Both the position numbers and the translations under genes were made by a program. Shown here one piece after another: positions 24,040 through 35,632 of a stretch of DNA of 64,000 bases; the stretch's first letter is position 1, and each line of letters opens with the position of its first letter. A model generated the notes under the pieces. It made no database searches and was not told the DNA's origin. It saw only the letters and a program-made list of their open reading frames with translations. The DNA comes from Siphonodentalium dalli (lineage: Eukaryota > Mollusca > Scaphopoda > Gadilida > Siphonodentaliidae). The DNA is taken from the NCBI GenBank assembly GCA_032622095.1, contig CP136064.1:176094247-176158246 (forward strand). Reading direction: 5' to 3'.

Positions 24040-24700
24040 ATGGTATCTTGCTCTTATTGTCCCCCGATATTTTCGGAGGACTATTGTAATCAGCCGCATC
24101 CGTCCGTCTGTCGTACCGTGCATCCGTCCGGAGTTATAACTCCAGTAATGATCATCTGATTTGATTGAAACTTGGTATGTAGGTGTCTCAACCAAGAACA
24201 CAGGTGCTCTGCAATTCTGGGATGATATCTCAAGTTTGGATCCTTTAATTGCAAATACTGTTTTCGTGTGGATCAGTCATATCAAGATACAGGTTGAGTT
24301 CGAATTTGAGTTTGATCCGATGATTTTTCCTAGAGTTATGGACTTTTTTTTACTTTGAAAATTCAATTTTACTTTTTTCTTTGGTTTCCAGATGATAACT
24401 CAAGTTTGGACTGTTCAATTGAAAATTCCGTTTTTTTGTGAGTCATCGATATCAAAATACAGGTCAAGTTCGAATTTGAGTTTGATCCAATGATTGTTCC
24501 CAGAGTTATGGGCCTTTCGACTTTGAAAATGAGTTTTTTCTCATTTTCTGTATGAGGGTACCTTCTCCTAGAGTTTTGATCGTAGATAGTTGAAACTTCA
24601 GAGTATTGTTACCCACATATTGGAGATGTGCAACATGTATATAGATGGTGGAAAAATTATTTCTTTACGGAATTATTAACCCTTTCGACTTAGAACATTT
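24040..24700. repeat. Older dispersed repeat of the same style
   Basis: CCCCGATATTTTCGGAGGAC, then CATCCGTCCGTCTGTCGTAC, then two internal units with GGATGATA- or CAGATGATAACTCAAGTTTGGA and ATCAAxATACAGGT[T/C]GAGTTCGAATTTGAG. Confidence 0.6.
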
Positions 24701-25261
24701 CAACATTTTTTTTAATTTCTTTAACAAAGCGGTGTCGACTTGCCACGTTTTCGTGGACACTGTGGTCGGCTAACCTTTTATTCATTCCAGTTCTGATGTG
24801 TAGCCATTATAATAAGCATCAGCGGGGATGAAGATGCACTCAGCCTATATACAATGACAATATCTTCTGACAATGGAGGCCAATATTTAACACAATGAAT
24901 ATTGATGTCTCTCAAGGCCTAATGACGATGGCCTCAATCGCATCCATTAAAATTCTATTGGTGCTGTAAATATACTAAAATATAATTTAGAATTTACTTT
25001 GGCATGAAATTCAGACTACCATAGCAAAGCACAAATGCTGATTGCGGTGCTTGTGCAAGAAGCGCTGTGAGCAGAAATTTATATTTATTGCCCTGCTTAC
25101 AATGAGTTGTTTGAAAAATTTAAGGTGTTGCTTGCAATGGTTGCAAGAGAAATGGGACATTGCTTCCATTGATTACAGAATTAACAGGTCACGCTAGCAT
25201 AACCCAAATTTCTCTATATATAAAGTCTGAGTGAACTTGATGCCAATATCCCGAGTTCAAC

Positions 25262-26012
25262 AGAGGCCAAACAGCGGGATAGCATCACCAAATTCACCCG
25301 CTGGTGACCTCATTCTACTTAGGACTGCCTTATCTTCTGGGAAGTATCTACAGTCTCCAATTAACCCTTTACCCAACAGAACGGCCCTGTGCCAATGCAT
25401 TCTCTTATATATGTGAGTCGACCATAGGTCGCCTCGCATATATAAGAGAATGCATTGGCTTAACACATTAAAAATTATAAAATTGTTAAAGAATGTAAGA
25501 AAAAATGGTAAAAAGTATTAAAAAAAGATTTTTTTTAGGCCAATGCATTCTCTTATATATGCGAGGCGACCTATGGTCGACTCGCATATATAAGAGAATG
25601 CATTGGCACAGGGCATAACTGTAACTATCACAATGTGGTCAAGGAGCCGGTTCCAATGATATCCATATTTGTATGGTTCTATTGAGACAGACCCAAGATA
25701 TTTTAGGCTGTTGAAGCTTTATTTGGCCGGTTTTGGCCGGTTTGTTGGGTAAAGGGTTAACATTGTTTTTAGTTACTTTTTCCCTTATGGGATGGTTTCT
25801 ATATCCCCTAATTTGCAGAAAATATAATGCATAATCAAGGTGACTAATGGGTGATCATCACCAACTTCAAGTGGGGACCTTCAATCTGATCCTAGGCTTC
25901 CTATATAAGTTGAGGCCTAAGCAGAATGAGTTTATCCAGAGGGTAAGTTTGGTGATGCTAGTCTGCTATGTGGGATAGCGTCACTAAATTCACCCTCTTG
26001 AATTCATCCTGC
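25262..26012. repeat. Composite GCAGAATGAGG repeat interrupted by a TTAA element
   Basis: A left half palindrome (about 25262-25320) and a right palindrome (25921-26012) are separated by a spacer equivalent to 47157-47357. The spacer is split at TTAA by the insertion 25361-25760. Confidence 0.78.
25361..25760. mobile_element. piggyBac-type non-autonomous element with 18-bp inverted ends
   Basis: Both ends are TTAACCCTTTACCCAACA read inward: a perfect 18-bp inverted repeat that includes the TTAA target. Inside are two copies of the GCCAATGCATTCTC hairpin (25391-25459, 25539-25607) and AT-rich spacers. The homologous site at 47195 has a single TTAA. Confidence 0.9.
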
Positions 26013-26014
26013 AA

Positions 26015-26815
26015 ATGATAGACACACTATTTGCAGGCTTGATTGGATGGAAAGGATGCTAGCCAGCTTAAACAAATTTTAATATTGCTTTTTAATGTTG
26101 TGAAGATTCATTTGGCATCGCAGAGTTATAATGTCTCTGTTGTTTAGTCACTGGGTGTTCATACATTTCATGGAATCTAGTATTGTATTATGGATAGTTT
26201 AATTATAGTTTCACCGGATGTGCTGGAGTGCCCAATTTGTTCAACTTCCATAATTGCTACAAATGCGTGGAATAGTAACCAAGAAAAGTTATGTAGTGAT
26301 ATAGTAGAGATTATCATTAAAGCGTCTGATAAAGTTCAAGCCTCAAATTCAACCTAGTAATTTACTTGCTAAATAGATGAGATATATGAATTATGTGTGC
26401 CTTAGAAATTTGTTTTGAATTATCCACATTTTACTCTTATGGCCTGGATTCAGTTATAGCTATAAAAGTATCTCAAATCATTTAACATTTCAATTTAAGC
26501 TGTCCCAGTATATTTTGGATCGATCAATTCTCATTTGACTTGTTCAATTCATAAATTTTTATGACGCTGTATTAAAACTACTAAAAAAAAATGCAAAAAT
26601 TTTGACAGTCCTGGTTCCAGAAATATGGAACAAGAAGAGATTATTTCTTCTTTATGCTTTATATAAGAGTTCAAACACTCATACAGATTACACTGCTATA
26701 GGGCTTTGCAATTTGAATTTATGTCTGCATTCGGATGACTTTATGCAGGCTTCATATCTCCCTTTTAACTGGTACAGATGTTCTTATGCAGAATTTAAAA
26801 TGCATAATCTGAATT
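26015..26815. other. Gene-free stretch
   Basis: AT-rich; nothing recognised. Confidence 0.5.
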
Positions 26816-26819
26816 AACA

Positions 26820-27030
26820 CTTCGAATTACTATTTCTCTGGCTTCGGGGTAAAAAATATTTGAATTGAGTCGAGGAACCCACCCATCAAAGCTCAGAGTG
26901 ATCAGATATTGATTTTTGATTTTTGTTATTTCCCGAGATATGCACTATTTGGCAGCTTGGCAAATATTCCTCAAGCCGACGGTCTCGGACCAAATTGCGG
27001 ATGAAGATGGATAACTCTAAATCAAGTGAC
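26820..27030. repeat. Dispersed repeat, partner at 41097-41290
   Basis: Shares GAGTCGAGGAACCCACC, TCAAAGCTCAGAGTGATCAG and ATTTTTGTTATTTCxCGAGAT with 41097-41290 in the same orientation. Confidence 0.7.
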
Positions 27031-27942
27031 TTTGTGTGTTAGATATTTGACAATCTGGCCAAATTTGGGATTTGTCAGACAGTGAGTTACTCAGCTTATA
27101 TAACACCAAATTGTTCAAATTTTATTATTTTACACCCTCAATAAGGTAACTTATATTTTTATGAGAGCCGGACAGGAGAAAAAATACGTCTTCATTATTT
27201 GCAGAATCAAACATGAACGGGGGAATAGATCCCAGTTTCTGCAGTGTTTTATGTTTGGTCAAAAAGCGTGTTTGATTTAAGCACACAATTATATTCAATC
27301 ACGATGTCACTCTGCATGACTGATTCTAAAAATGAACTTTCTGATTAAATTATGGTTTGAGAGTTAATGCGGTGCAAGCATATAATCACAGGCCTAAGTT
27401 AGAGAGCATGGATCTTCGCTCGGCAGAATTCTCCAGACTCCCATAAACTGCACACACACGGAATGCATAAGTAAGCTCTAGTGTGCAGCCTACTTAATTC
27501 AGATGGTTTGGCTATGGCAATCTGCTACAGCAAACCTTTGCCTTGGCCCAGTTTGCTGTAGCCAATTAAAAGGTCTGAGTATGCAGTCCACCGCAGAATA
27601 AATTTGAGTTTTGATGAGGTAACTCCATCCAGGCATGTGGCAATAGTGGGGGAATCTCTTATTGCCCCAACCCCACATCAGTTGAAAATTCCAGACCAAA
27701 AATAGGTTGAAATTTTACTGACAGTTTGATCTTCCAACCCAGCTTGGAAAATTTCCAACAGAGAAAGCTTGAGGTACTACAGTAGGTTACTAGTTGGAAT
27801 CGAACATTATAACCCAAATGGGGAGATGCACATGGTTACAAATTGAATTGCCCGGAACATGATTTCAGTTTTCCCCAATTTTGATTCTGTATATACTGAA
27901 TATTGCTTGTGCTTGCATATCTTTAGATCTTATTTATTGTTA

Positions 27943-28196
27943 CCCTTTTTTTAACTGCTCATTGATGAGTAATTCCCTTAGGAAATGGTCAGATAGGATA
28001 GGATAATTTTATTTACAATACTCATATGAATAGTACAATGGAATTAACATATAACTAGATAATAATGCAGTATACTGCTGTGGGAACATATCCCTGCTGG
28101 GCTGTCTTCCTGCTTCCCCAAACTTAATATCACTATATAAATAATTAATCAGATGGTGTTTATTCATATGCATATCCACATTCATGTACAGACTAA

Positions 28197-28237
<41 letters not shown>

Positions 28238-28785
28238 CATACAAAAAACAATCTAGAACAAATTGTTTACGGTATTTTGACAAAAACTGTTTATATGTTT
28301 GTGAACCAATCCAGACAAGTGATCACTATATCACTTATCACTTCCCCGGAACGTTATATTCTTGTCTGATATTCTAAAATATGAGAAGTTTCTGTCTCGG
28401 TTTAAAATGAAGATTGAGAGAATAATATCCAGATTATAGAGAAGATCTCATGAAATCTCAGAACTCAAGCTCAACACAACGTCTCCTCCAATGCAGATTT
28501 ATTATTTCACACACATAAGTAATACATAGGATTTTGGGGAGTGATTATGCATCTTTTAGTAAAAATAAAAAGAAAGGAATTTATATGATTCGCCGGAAGG
28601 CTTTATGTTGATAATTATTTTGATAATAATGTCAGCTTGTTTGTTGAACTTATTATCTGAATATTTCCCACCACTGAATATGAATCCTTTACCTGCACAC
28701 CCCTCAAAATGAATAATAGACTGTTCTAATACATACTTTTATAACTGGGTGGGAGAATTCATTTAGTAAGAATGGGTTAATATGT
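27943..28785. mobile_element. ACTACTCGTCAATGAG-family element with foreign centre
   Basis: The left piece CTCATTGATGAGTAATTCCC ... GGAAATGGTCAGATA ends near 27995. The right piece GTTTGTTGAACTTATTATCT ... GAATGGGTTAA covers 28633-28785. About 640 bp with an (AT)n tract lies between, probably an insertion at the fold centre. Confidence 0.55.
28199..28230. repeat. (AT)16 microsatellite
   Basis: Uninterrupted AT dinucleotides followed by ACATATACATAC. Confidence 0.95.
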
Positions 28786-28884
28786 CCATTTATCTCTGTT
28801 AGAACTTTTTCATAGAGACCAGTCAAGGGCTTTCAAATTCAGGGAAGTCACTTCTCCATAGATATATTAGATGCCTATTCCTTA

Positions 28885-29345
28885 ACCTTCCATGACTGGA
28901 GCTTCCTGAAATATTGCGAAAAGCCTGTGCCAATGCATTCTCTTCTATATGCGAGTCTCCGACAGGGGGCCTCATATATATAAGAGAGTACATTGGCTTA
29001 AAAATATTTACCTTGACCCTGTAAGTCAGTGCATTCTCTTATATATGGAATGCTCCCTATGGGAGACTCACATATATAAGCACAAGCACAGCTCCCATCA
29101 TGAAAGGGTTAATTGGTAATTTTACTAACAATATTTACCCAAGGGAGACTCTTATATAAGAAAATGCACTGGCACAGTATCTTTAATGCTGCACCATTGT
29201 AGCTCCCATCATGAAAGGGTTTATTGGTAATTTTACTAACAATATTTACCTTGACCTTGTAGGCCAGTCCATTCTCTTATATATAAGAGAATGCACTGGC
29301 ACAGTATCTTTAATGCTGCACCATCGTAGCTCCCGTCATGAAAGG
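28885..29345. mobile_element. Decayed TTAA elements with tandemly repeated right halves
   Basis: The left end CTTAACCTTCCATGACTGGA leads into hairpins at 28929-28995 and 29031-29085. Then ATTGGTAATTTTACTAACAA ... CTCCC[A/G]TCATGAAAGG is repeated, about 29109-29220 and 29221-29345. Confidence 0.72.
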
Positions 29346-31150
29346 TTAATTAGTGAGATATGGACCGTTGTCAGGGAGAAGTCAAAAACGGAGACACATG
29401 ACATAGTATAACCTTTAACAACCATACTTTTAATGCATTTACTTTGTTTATAATCATGCAGACATCTGCATTCAGAAAAAAACACAGAGTAATCACTTCT
29501 CCGTTGATAAAAAGGACAAGCCCGCTTGCCTTCAACTGATGTATGTAAAAATGCATAATTTTATGTTGTGTAATGTGTCCTTTTGAAAGTTGTGCCCCTC
29601 TTTACAACATTTCGTGGCAAAGAAATTTCACATTTCTATCTCTGGGGTGGTCAATTATTTATTTCTTGCAAAATTTTGCATACTTTACAGTATATAATTT
29701 GCAGTATATACCTCATCATTGTTCCTTCATAATGGTAAATTTTAATCAAGGGAGCGGAAACAATTGGCCCCATATTTTGCTATATTCAGAATAAAAGCAA
29801 CATATATACACAATGACTTTCCCACCTTGTATACTGGCCAAGCATTTTAGTAATAATTATATATTCAATAAGTATTTTGAGCTGTGCATACTTTAATAAA
29901 TGCTGTCGACTGCATCTGCTCTATTTATTTATCATCTCGTGAAATGGGAAAAAAATTTCAGTGCTCATATCATTACCATAAATCTACATGCCTGAGGCTA
30001 AACATAAGCTTCACATCCAAGGTTCATGTTAAGACTTTTCTTGTTCAACACACATCGCACTAAAGCTGTTTGGGAGGAGATATGTTCTTAAATTTCAATG
30101 CTTGGACATCTCGGTTCGTATTTACCAATCATTTGCTTGCCACATGGTCACGAATATTGATTGACAATTTAAATACCTGCCTTCTACACAGAGGGCAATG
30201 GACTTAGGTCATAAACTGGAAGGACCAATTTCATGCTGTTGCATATTGCACTTTCTAAATTCCAATTTAGTATGCAATGTCATTATAGTTTACACATGTT
30301 TGATCACAATTTGATACAGATTCAATTATATATGTGTAAGTATCAGATTGATTTTTGTATGTCAGAGCTTGAAAACATTTGGCTGTCAATATTCTATCCA
30401 TATTTTTCAGAGCTAATCAATTGTTTTCTTGAAATGTGTTACATATATATACTAACCGAGAATTTACTCTTGCAATCACACAGGCAATCATGGAAAAATT
30501 ACTTGCATTTATATCATGAACCATCACATTTGCAACATGCACAATAAAGCTGTTTTGTCCATCACATACTATGGTAGTTGTGAATGCAGGGGGTAGTAAA
30601 GCTCTGCTCTGTTCCTGATACCCTGGGTATATTTTATTTGGCCAAATTTTTTAAAGTATAGTCGACAATCATCTTTCCAAATGTATAATTAACTAGTCAT
30701 AAAATCCTGAACTAATAAGCAATTTAGCAGAAGCCGTAGTATTTATAGGACATGCATGCTTATTTATCAAAACAATGGAGATTAGTGGCTGTACTTTCTT
30801 TTGTAATAAATTTCCAGTAGTATAATCTGTTTTATGATTTTAAAGACATTATGGACTTGTTCGGGTGCGTGAAATTGATAGGTCAGTACTCAGGTGCTAT
30901 GCCAACATGGGGAATGTAGCATTCTACTAACATCGCCGAAAATTTCAAAGAAATCAACCATACCACTCCAAAGAAAACATCATCTGAACTACACCCAATT
31001 GTGGGCTAGATATTTACATCTCGATTCAGGACGTAACTATCGGCGATAATCTAACACAAATGATTTTGCCATCGAGAGGCATTGCATTTAATTAATATAT
31101 AAGAATGATGGTGTGTATCATCAATTTGGATTAATATTCATAACAAATAA
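29346..31150. other. Gene-free stretch of 1.8 kb
   Basis: AT-rich with no foldback, tandem or coding signal that I could support. Confidence 0.5.
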
Positions 31151-31152
31151 CT

Positions 31153-32292
31153 ACAAGATTATTCTCAATTTCGATTTGATCAGCCTACCAGAGTGTTTCA
31201 CATCACTTTAAATGACAAAAAGTAACACAATAGGAATAGCCAATCAGTGTTCATTTAGGTTGACACATTTATCAAAATTCATTATATTTTGTGTTCATTA
31301 CATTTTTTTTTATGATCCTACCCTGATCCTACTATTGATTAAATTTTAGTTCAGCCAAAGACGGCCCAAAGTTTTAGAATATTGGCAAAAAATATCGGCC
31401 TCAATAATTTTCTGCCCAGCACAGACCCTGCTGATACCTATTCAACATACAGAGAACTGCACTAGTGAGTTGCAAATCAAATATTTCACAATCTTGGTCG
31501 CCAAAATTATAAGATTAAGATATGTTTCTCGTTTTCGTCTGTATGTCTGACTATTAAATAAAACACATTGTCACCGTAAAAACTCTGGATTTGAATGACG
31601 TCACTATAGGGGAATTTCCCCACTAAATGTGGAATCAGAGATGGACCATTGCAGAATTACGGTATCACTGCTTTCTCAAAAATTAAACACACTTGTGATC
31701 GAATGGGATTTGACACCTGCATTTCACGAATGACCCATGTGGGCATATTACAACTGTCGATGCAATAATACTGTGTATGGGCGGTCACGTGACATACTGT
31801 TCCAAATAGTTGTGAAATATCTTTCGGTAATCGACTGAATGTCCTCGAAATAAAATATAAACTGTTAAAGTTAACATAATATGGCTGATTTTGAGGGAGT
31901 TATTACGAGTGTACAGTAATGCTCTAAGTAATCGACTCCTTAACCACAGCAGAATTTTTGGGTATCTTTTCAGGATTTAGTCAGAAATATGGCTTGTTGC
32001 CATTCATCGGAAAGCTCATAATATAAAATATAGAATATTCGCAGGCGTACAATTATGATTGTGCAAGGATAGCTTAAGATATGTCATAAGTTGTTTTTCT
32101 GTGATTGCAATAGTAGATGGTGACTAGGCCCCTATGTAACACAAGTGCAGTTCTGTGTTTATAAACATGTGCTACCAATATCTCGTATCTGAATATCTCC
32201 GAAGATGCTGGTTTTAAAGTTCCATTTGTGCAGTCAAACCAAAACGTCATATTAAAGTGATGTGAAACACTCAGGTAGGGTGATCAAATATA
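31153..32292. repeat. Inverted pair 1.1 kb apart
   Basis: TTTGATCAGCCTACCAGAGTGTTTCACATCACTTTA (31174-31209, quoted as two parts of one arm) has its complement at 32252-32287 with three differences. This may be the ends of one element; the half CAGTAATGCCC copy at 31912 lies inside. Confidence 0.55.
31912..32022. mobile_element. Half copy of CAGTAATGCCC palindrome
   Basis: Left arm through CATTCATCGGAAAGCTC, then unrelated sequence. Confidence 0.8.
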
Positions 32293-32746
32293 ATTGTAGT
32301 ACGACCTTGCCTAAACCTACATACAAGGCTCGTCCTGATTGGTCAGTATCCTGTATTTCCATGCAGACACGACCGTCATTTTGTGGTACAATTCTAGATA
32401 TTCTGAATTGTACCACAAAAAAATGTGGTACAATCAGTGAAATGCTGCCAACGCCTCAAACTTTCAGAAGTCAAACCACACGCGCATTGGTTAATGTCAT
32501 GCTATAGACTGAAGAAAGAGACATATAATGACTACCTACTGTACTTTACTGAATTTTAGTTAAGATAGAACAAAATTTTTTTGGCCAAAAAGGTTAAGAA
32601 AAGGGGTCGCCGTTCAATAGTGACGTCAAGTTTGATGTTACAGTTCTAAGAGAAGAACTGTTTGGTGGAAAATCATACCATGCAGAGTTAGAAACTGGGC
32701 TATTATATAGCCGGTTGAACATATGTCAATGCAATTTCGACCAAAA

Positions 32747-32876
32747 CATACACTTCGCATCAGCGTGTATAGTAGAATTGGACCATAGAAACTGATTGTA
32801 GGACTCCCCTTCACGTCGTCCTACAATCAGTTTCTTTGTGGTCAAATTCTACTATACATGCCGATGCGCAGTGTAT
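32747..32876. repeat. Foldback palindrome of about 130 bp
   Basis: Left GTATAGTAGAATTGGACCAT and AAACTGATTGTAGGA pair with right TCCTACAATCAGTTTCT and GGTCAAATTCTACTATAC. Confidence 0.85.
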
Positions 32877-33839
32877 TTATTTCTTAAATGTAGAATAACC
32901 TTGTTCAAAGTAGTTCATTCTTATATATCAATTAAATTCAATGACTCTCTGTGGCGAAATCATTTGCACTCGTTTATCGCCGTTTGTTGTGTCCCGAATC
33001 AAGATGTAAATATTTATAATTGCGCGTTGTTCTGGCGATGAATTTTACATCCCCCAGTTGGCACAGCGCCTGAATACTAACTTATCAGAGCCCCTGGCAC
33101 TATATCCGAATTCTTCCACTGTCAGAATTTAACCAGTTATTATGCCAGTGAAGTAATTATGAGATGTGTAATAAACATAGAACCACAGATGATAATCAGA
33201 TTAGTAAAAATTAGCACACTCAAGAAGACAAATCTGGAGCTGAATTACTGATTTATGCAACGAAAGCCCTCAGTATATATTATCCGGGAAAGGTCTTTTT
33301 GCACATGTTAACAATTGGTCAGGGACATATGAAAGAGGTCCTGGTGAATTGGATTGTCCTTACAAGATTTCAAGCTGCACCCCACCCCTTGATTGGGATG
33401 CGGGGAGCGTTGTAATTGAAGCCATATATATATATGCAATCGATTAATGGGGTTGTCGCTGGTTGTCGTGTATGTATTGGCGAGAAAACTTACATTGCTT
33501 GTGGTTCCTGTTGTTATTTATGAGGTATGGATACTCATAGTAGCAGTTCCCATGGAACCGTTTACTATGAGTTAACATAATTTGGGGCATGCATTGGCCT
33601 AACAAATTTTATATTATTTTTATAATTGTTAAAAAAGAAATAATGATAAAATGATAAAAATTCATAAAGAATGTAAGAAAAAATTAAAAAAATTTACCAT
33701 ATAGTTAAAGTATGTAAGACAAAATCATAAAAATGATAAAATTGTTAAATAATATCAGAAAAAATTATAAAAATTGTTATAGACTGTAATATAAAATTAT
33801 AAAAATTGTTAAAGAATGTAATAAAAAATTAATAAAAAA

Positions 33840-33925
33840 TATTGTCGACTCACATATATAAGAATGCATTGGCATAGGGTCTTTAATGTTGCGCCAGTAC
33901 AGCTCCCAACTTGAAGAATGGATAT
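33840..33925. repeat. Half hairpin relic and AT-rich array of TTAA family
   Basis: CTCACATATATAAGAATGCATTGGCATAGGGTCTTTAATG is the right half of the GCCAATGCATTCTC cassette. It is preceded (33600-33840) by degenerate AAAATTATAAAAATTGTTAA units also seen beside the cassette at 25470 and 44650. Confidence 0.6.
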
Positions 33926-34636
33926 ACTTTTCTATTAGGACAATATAAAAATGCTGTTCTAGCACATACTTAAAGTATTACTTGCCATTTTATTAAGACT
34001 GAAGGGGCACTAAGCACCCCCTCTGCCCCCTTTGTTGAGGGCAGGAGGGGCAAGTTCCCCTCTGCACCCCCTGGATAGCACCCCTGTCAGATGGTGGACT
34101 TCATAATACCTCTCTGCTTGATTTCCTGCTATAAATCAAACATTAGCTTACGCTTTTGTCAGATGTGCCAACTTATTATTGCATCTGTTGCTTCCATCTG
34201 TCATGCTTAAGATATTTGTATTGAATGACATCATGTTCAAGGTCAAAATATGTATTGAGAATTATATTCTTCGATTTTACTAAGTTCTCTTATTCAATTA
34301 TAATGGCTGGTCTCTTGAGCCACATGCCCTCGAACAAATTGACAATATAATATAGATTAGCAACATGTGTTGGATTTCCACTATCAGTGAGCCTTATAGT
34401 TATGGGGGAGGGAGGCATGTAGAATCTTCCATTTTCAAACACCCACAAAATTTACATCATAAGTCAAAAATGGGATAGAGCTGAGTATAAATCAAATCAC
34501 ATGGCAGCTACAACATATTATAACTAGAAGAATTCTTCTTTCTTACTTTAGTCTCATCAGTGTCTGAAATTTTGATAACTTAATACACACTGATCAGTAG
34601 TCATCTGATTATCATTCATTCATGTATAAGTATATC

Positions 34637-34853
34637 TACAGTAATGCCCTAAATAATCTACTCCTTAACCACAGCAGAATTGTGGGTAATCTTGCAGGAT
34701 TTATTCGGAAATATGACTTGTTGCCATTCATCGGAAAGCTCTCATTGAGAGCTTTCCTGATGAATGGCAACAAGCCATATTTCCAACTAAATCCTGAAAA
34801 ATTACCCATAATTATGCTGTGGTTAAGGAGTCGATTATTTAGGGCATTGTGTA
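34637..34853. mobile_element. CAGTAATGCCC palindrome, essentially complete
   Basis: Both arms intact; the right terminus reads GGGCATTGTGTA instead of GGGCATTACTGTA. Centre AAGCTCTCATTGAGAGCTTT. Confidence 0.88.
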
Positions 34854-35006
34854 TCTTTAGCAAATGGCTGAACGTCGTTCCCTACAAATGAATCCTTGAA
34901 TGTTTCACTGCCTGCCATATGTTTATGCCATCTGATCATCGCTATACATATGAAGACTGAACCGTTTGAATTCTTACTTTTAGAAGACAGATTTAAAACT
35001 CTTTCT

Positions 35007-35269
35007 TTAACCCTTTCATGGCGGGAGCTTCTTGAAATTTTGCGAAAACCATGTGCCAATGCATTCTCTGATATATGTGAATCTTCCATAGGGATCCTCT
35101 CATATATAAGAGAATACATTGGCCTAACAATATTTACCTTGACCTTGTAAGCCAGTGCATTCTCTTATATATGCGAGGATCCCTATGGGAGACTCCCATA
35201 TATAAGAGAATGCACTGGCGCAGGATCTTTAATGCTGCCCCACTGCAGCTCCCGTCATGAAAGGGTTAA
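35007..35269. mobile_element. TTAA element with TTAACCCTTTCATGxCGGGA ends
   Basis: Ends TTAACCCTTTCATGGCGGGA and TCCCGTCATGAAAGGGTTAA. Two hairpins of the GCCAATGCATTCTC type (35055-35123 and 35146-35219). It lies about 240 bp upstream of the duplicated acceptor, immediately before another TTAA-family relic. Confidence 0.87.
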
Positions 35270-35492
35270 GATGAGTAATTCTCTTCCGGAATGTTCAGAT
35301 AATAAGTATTGAAACTATACAAACGTCGTTTGTTGAATTTATTATCTGAACATTTCCCACCAATAGATAGGAATCCTTTTGCGCTTGTATTATCGGTCAT
35401 TTGCTTTATACTTCCTGAACATCCCTCAAGATAAATAATAGACCAATCCATACTTATATAACTGATTGGGAGAATCCATTCAGTAAGGAAAG
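35268..35492. mobile_element. ACTACTCGTCAATGAG-family relic just upstream of the first exon
   Basis: Holds AATGTTCAGATAATAAGTAT, GTTTGTTGAATTTATTATCT and AAATAATAGACCAATCCATA. It immediately precedes the duplicated acceptor segment. Confidence 0.7.
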
Positions 35493-35510
35493 AGAGAATA
35501 TGTTCTTGAA

Positions 35511-35632
35511 TTTCTAGTTCTAATTTGCTTTTATGACAGCAATTCTATTTCAGACAATTTAGTGTTACCAATGTTTCTTGTTCTTATTTGCTTATGACAT
35601 CAATTCTATTTCAGACAATTTAGAGTTACCAA
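35511..35632 (+). promoter_or_regulatory. Tandemly duplicated 3' splice acceptor of the first visible exon
   Basis: A 61-bp segment is repeated: copy 1 about 35511-35572, copy 2 about 35573-35632. Each copy holds CAATTCTATTTCAG followed by ACAATTTAG[A/T]GTTACCAA. Copy 2 (acceptor ending 35614) opens the 735-codon frame. Using copy 1 (acceptor ending 35553) in the same phase soon reaches a TGA inside copy 2, so it would be a poison splice choice or a decayed decoy. Confidence 0.75.

Larger units (their letters stand above)
32293..34636. other. Mostly gene-free stretch
   Basis: Apart from the palindrome at 32747, a small fold at 32372-32420 (TTTGTGGTACAATTCT ... GAATTGTACCACAAA), the AT-rich array at 33600-33925 and a C/G-rich repeat relic at 33998-34085 (CCCCCTCTGCCCCC ... 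CCCCTCTGCACCCCCTGG), nothing was recognised. Confidence 0.5.

Noticed and set aside
28153-28377. Open stretches rich in Ile-Tyr
   Set aside because: Produced by the (AT)n microsatellite.
34636-34891. Open stretches reading through the CAGTAATGCCC palindrome on both strands (also at 43868, 47556, 5218)
   Set aside because: They recur wherever the palindrome occurs, with peptides like MNGNKPYFxLNPEKLP, because the repeat lacks stops; not genes.
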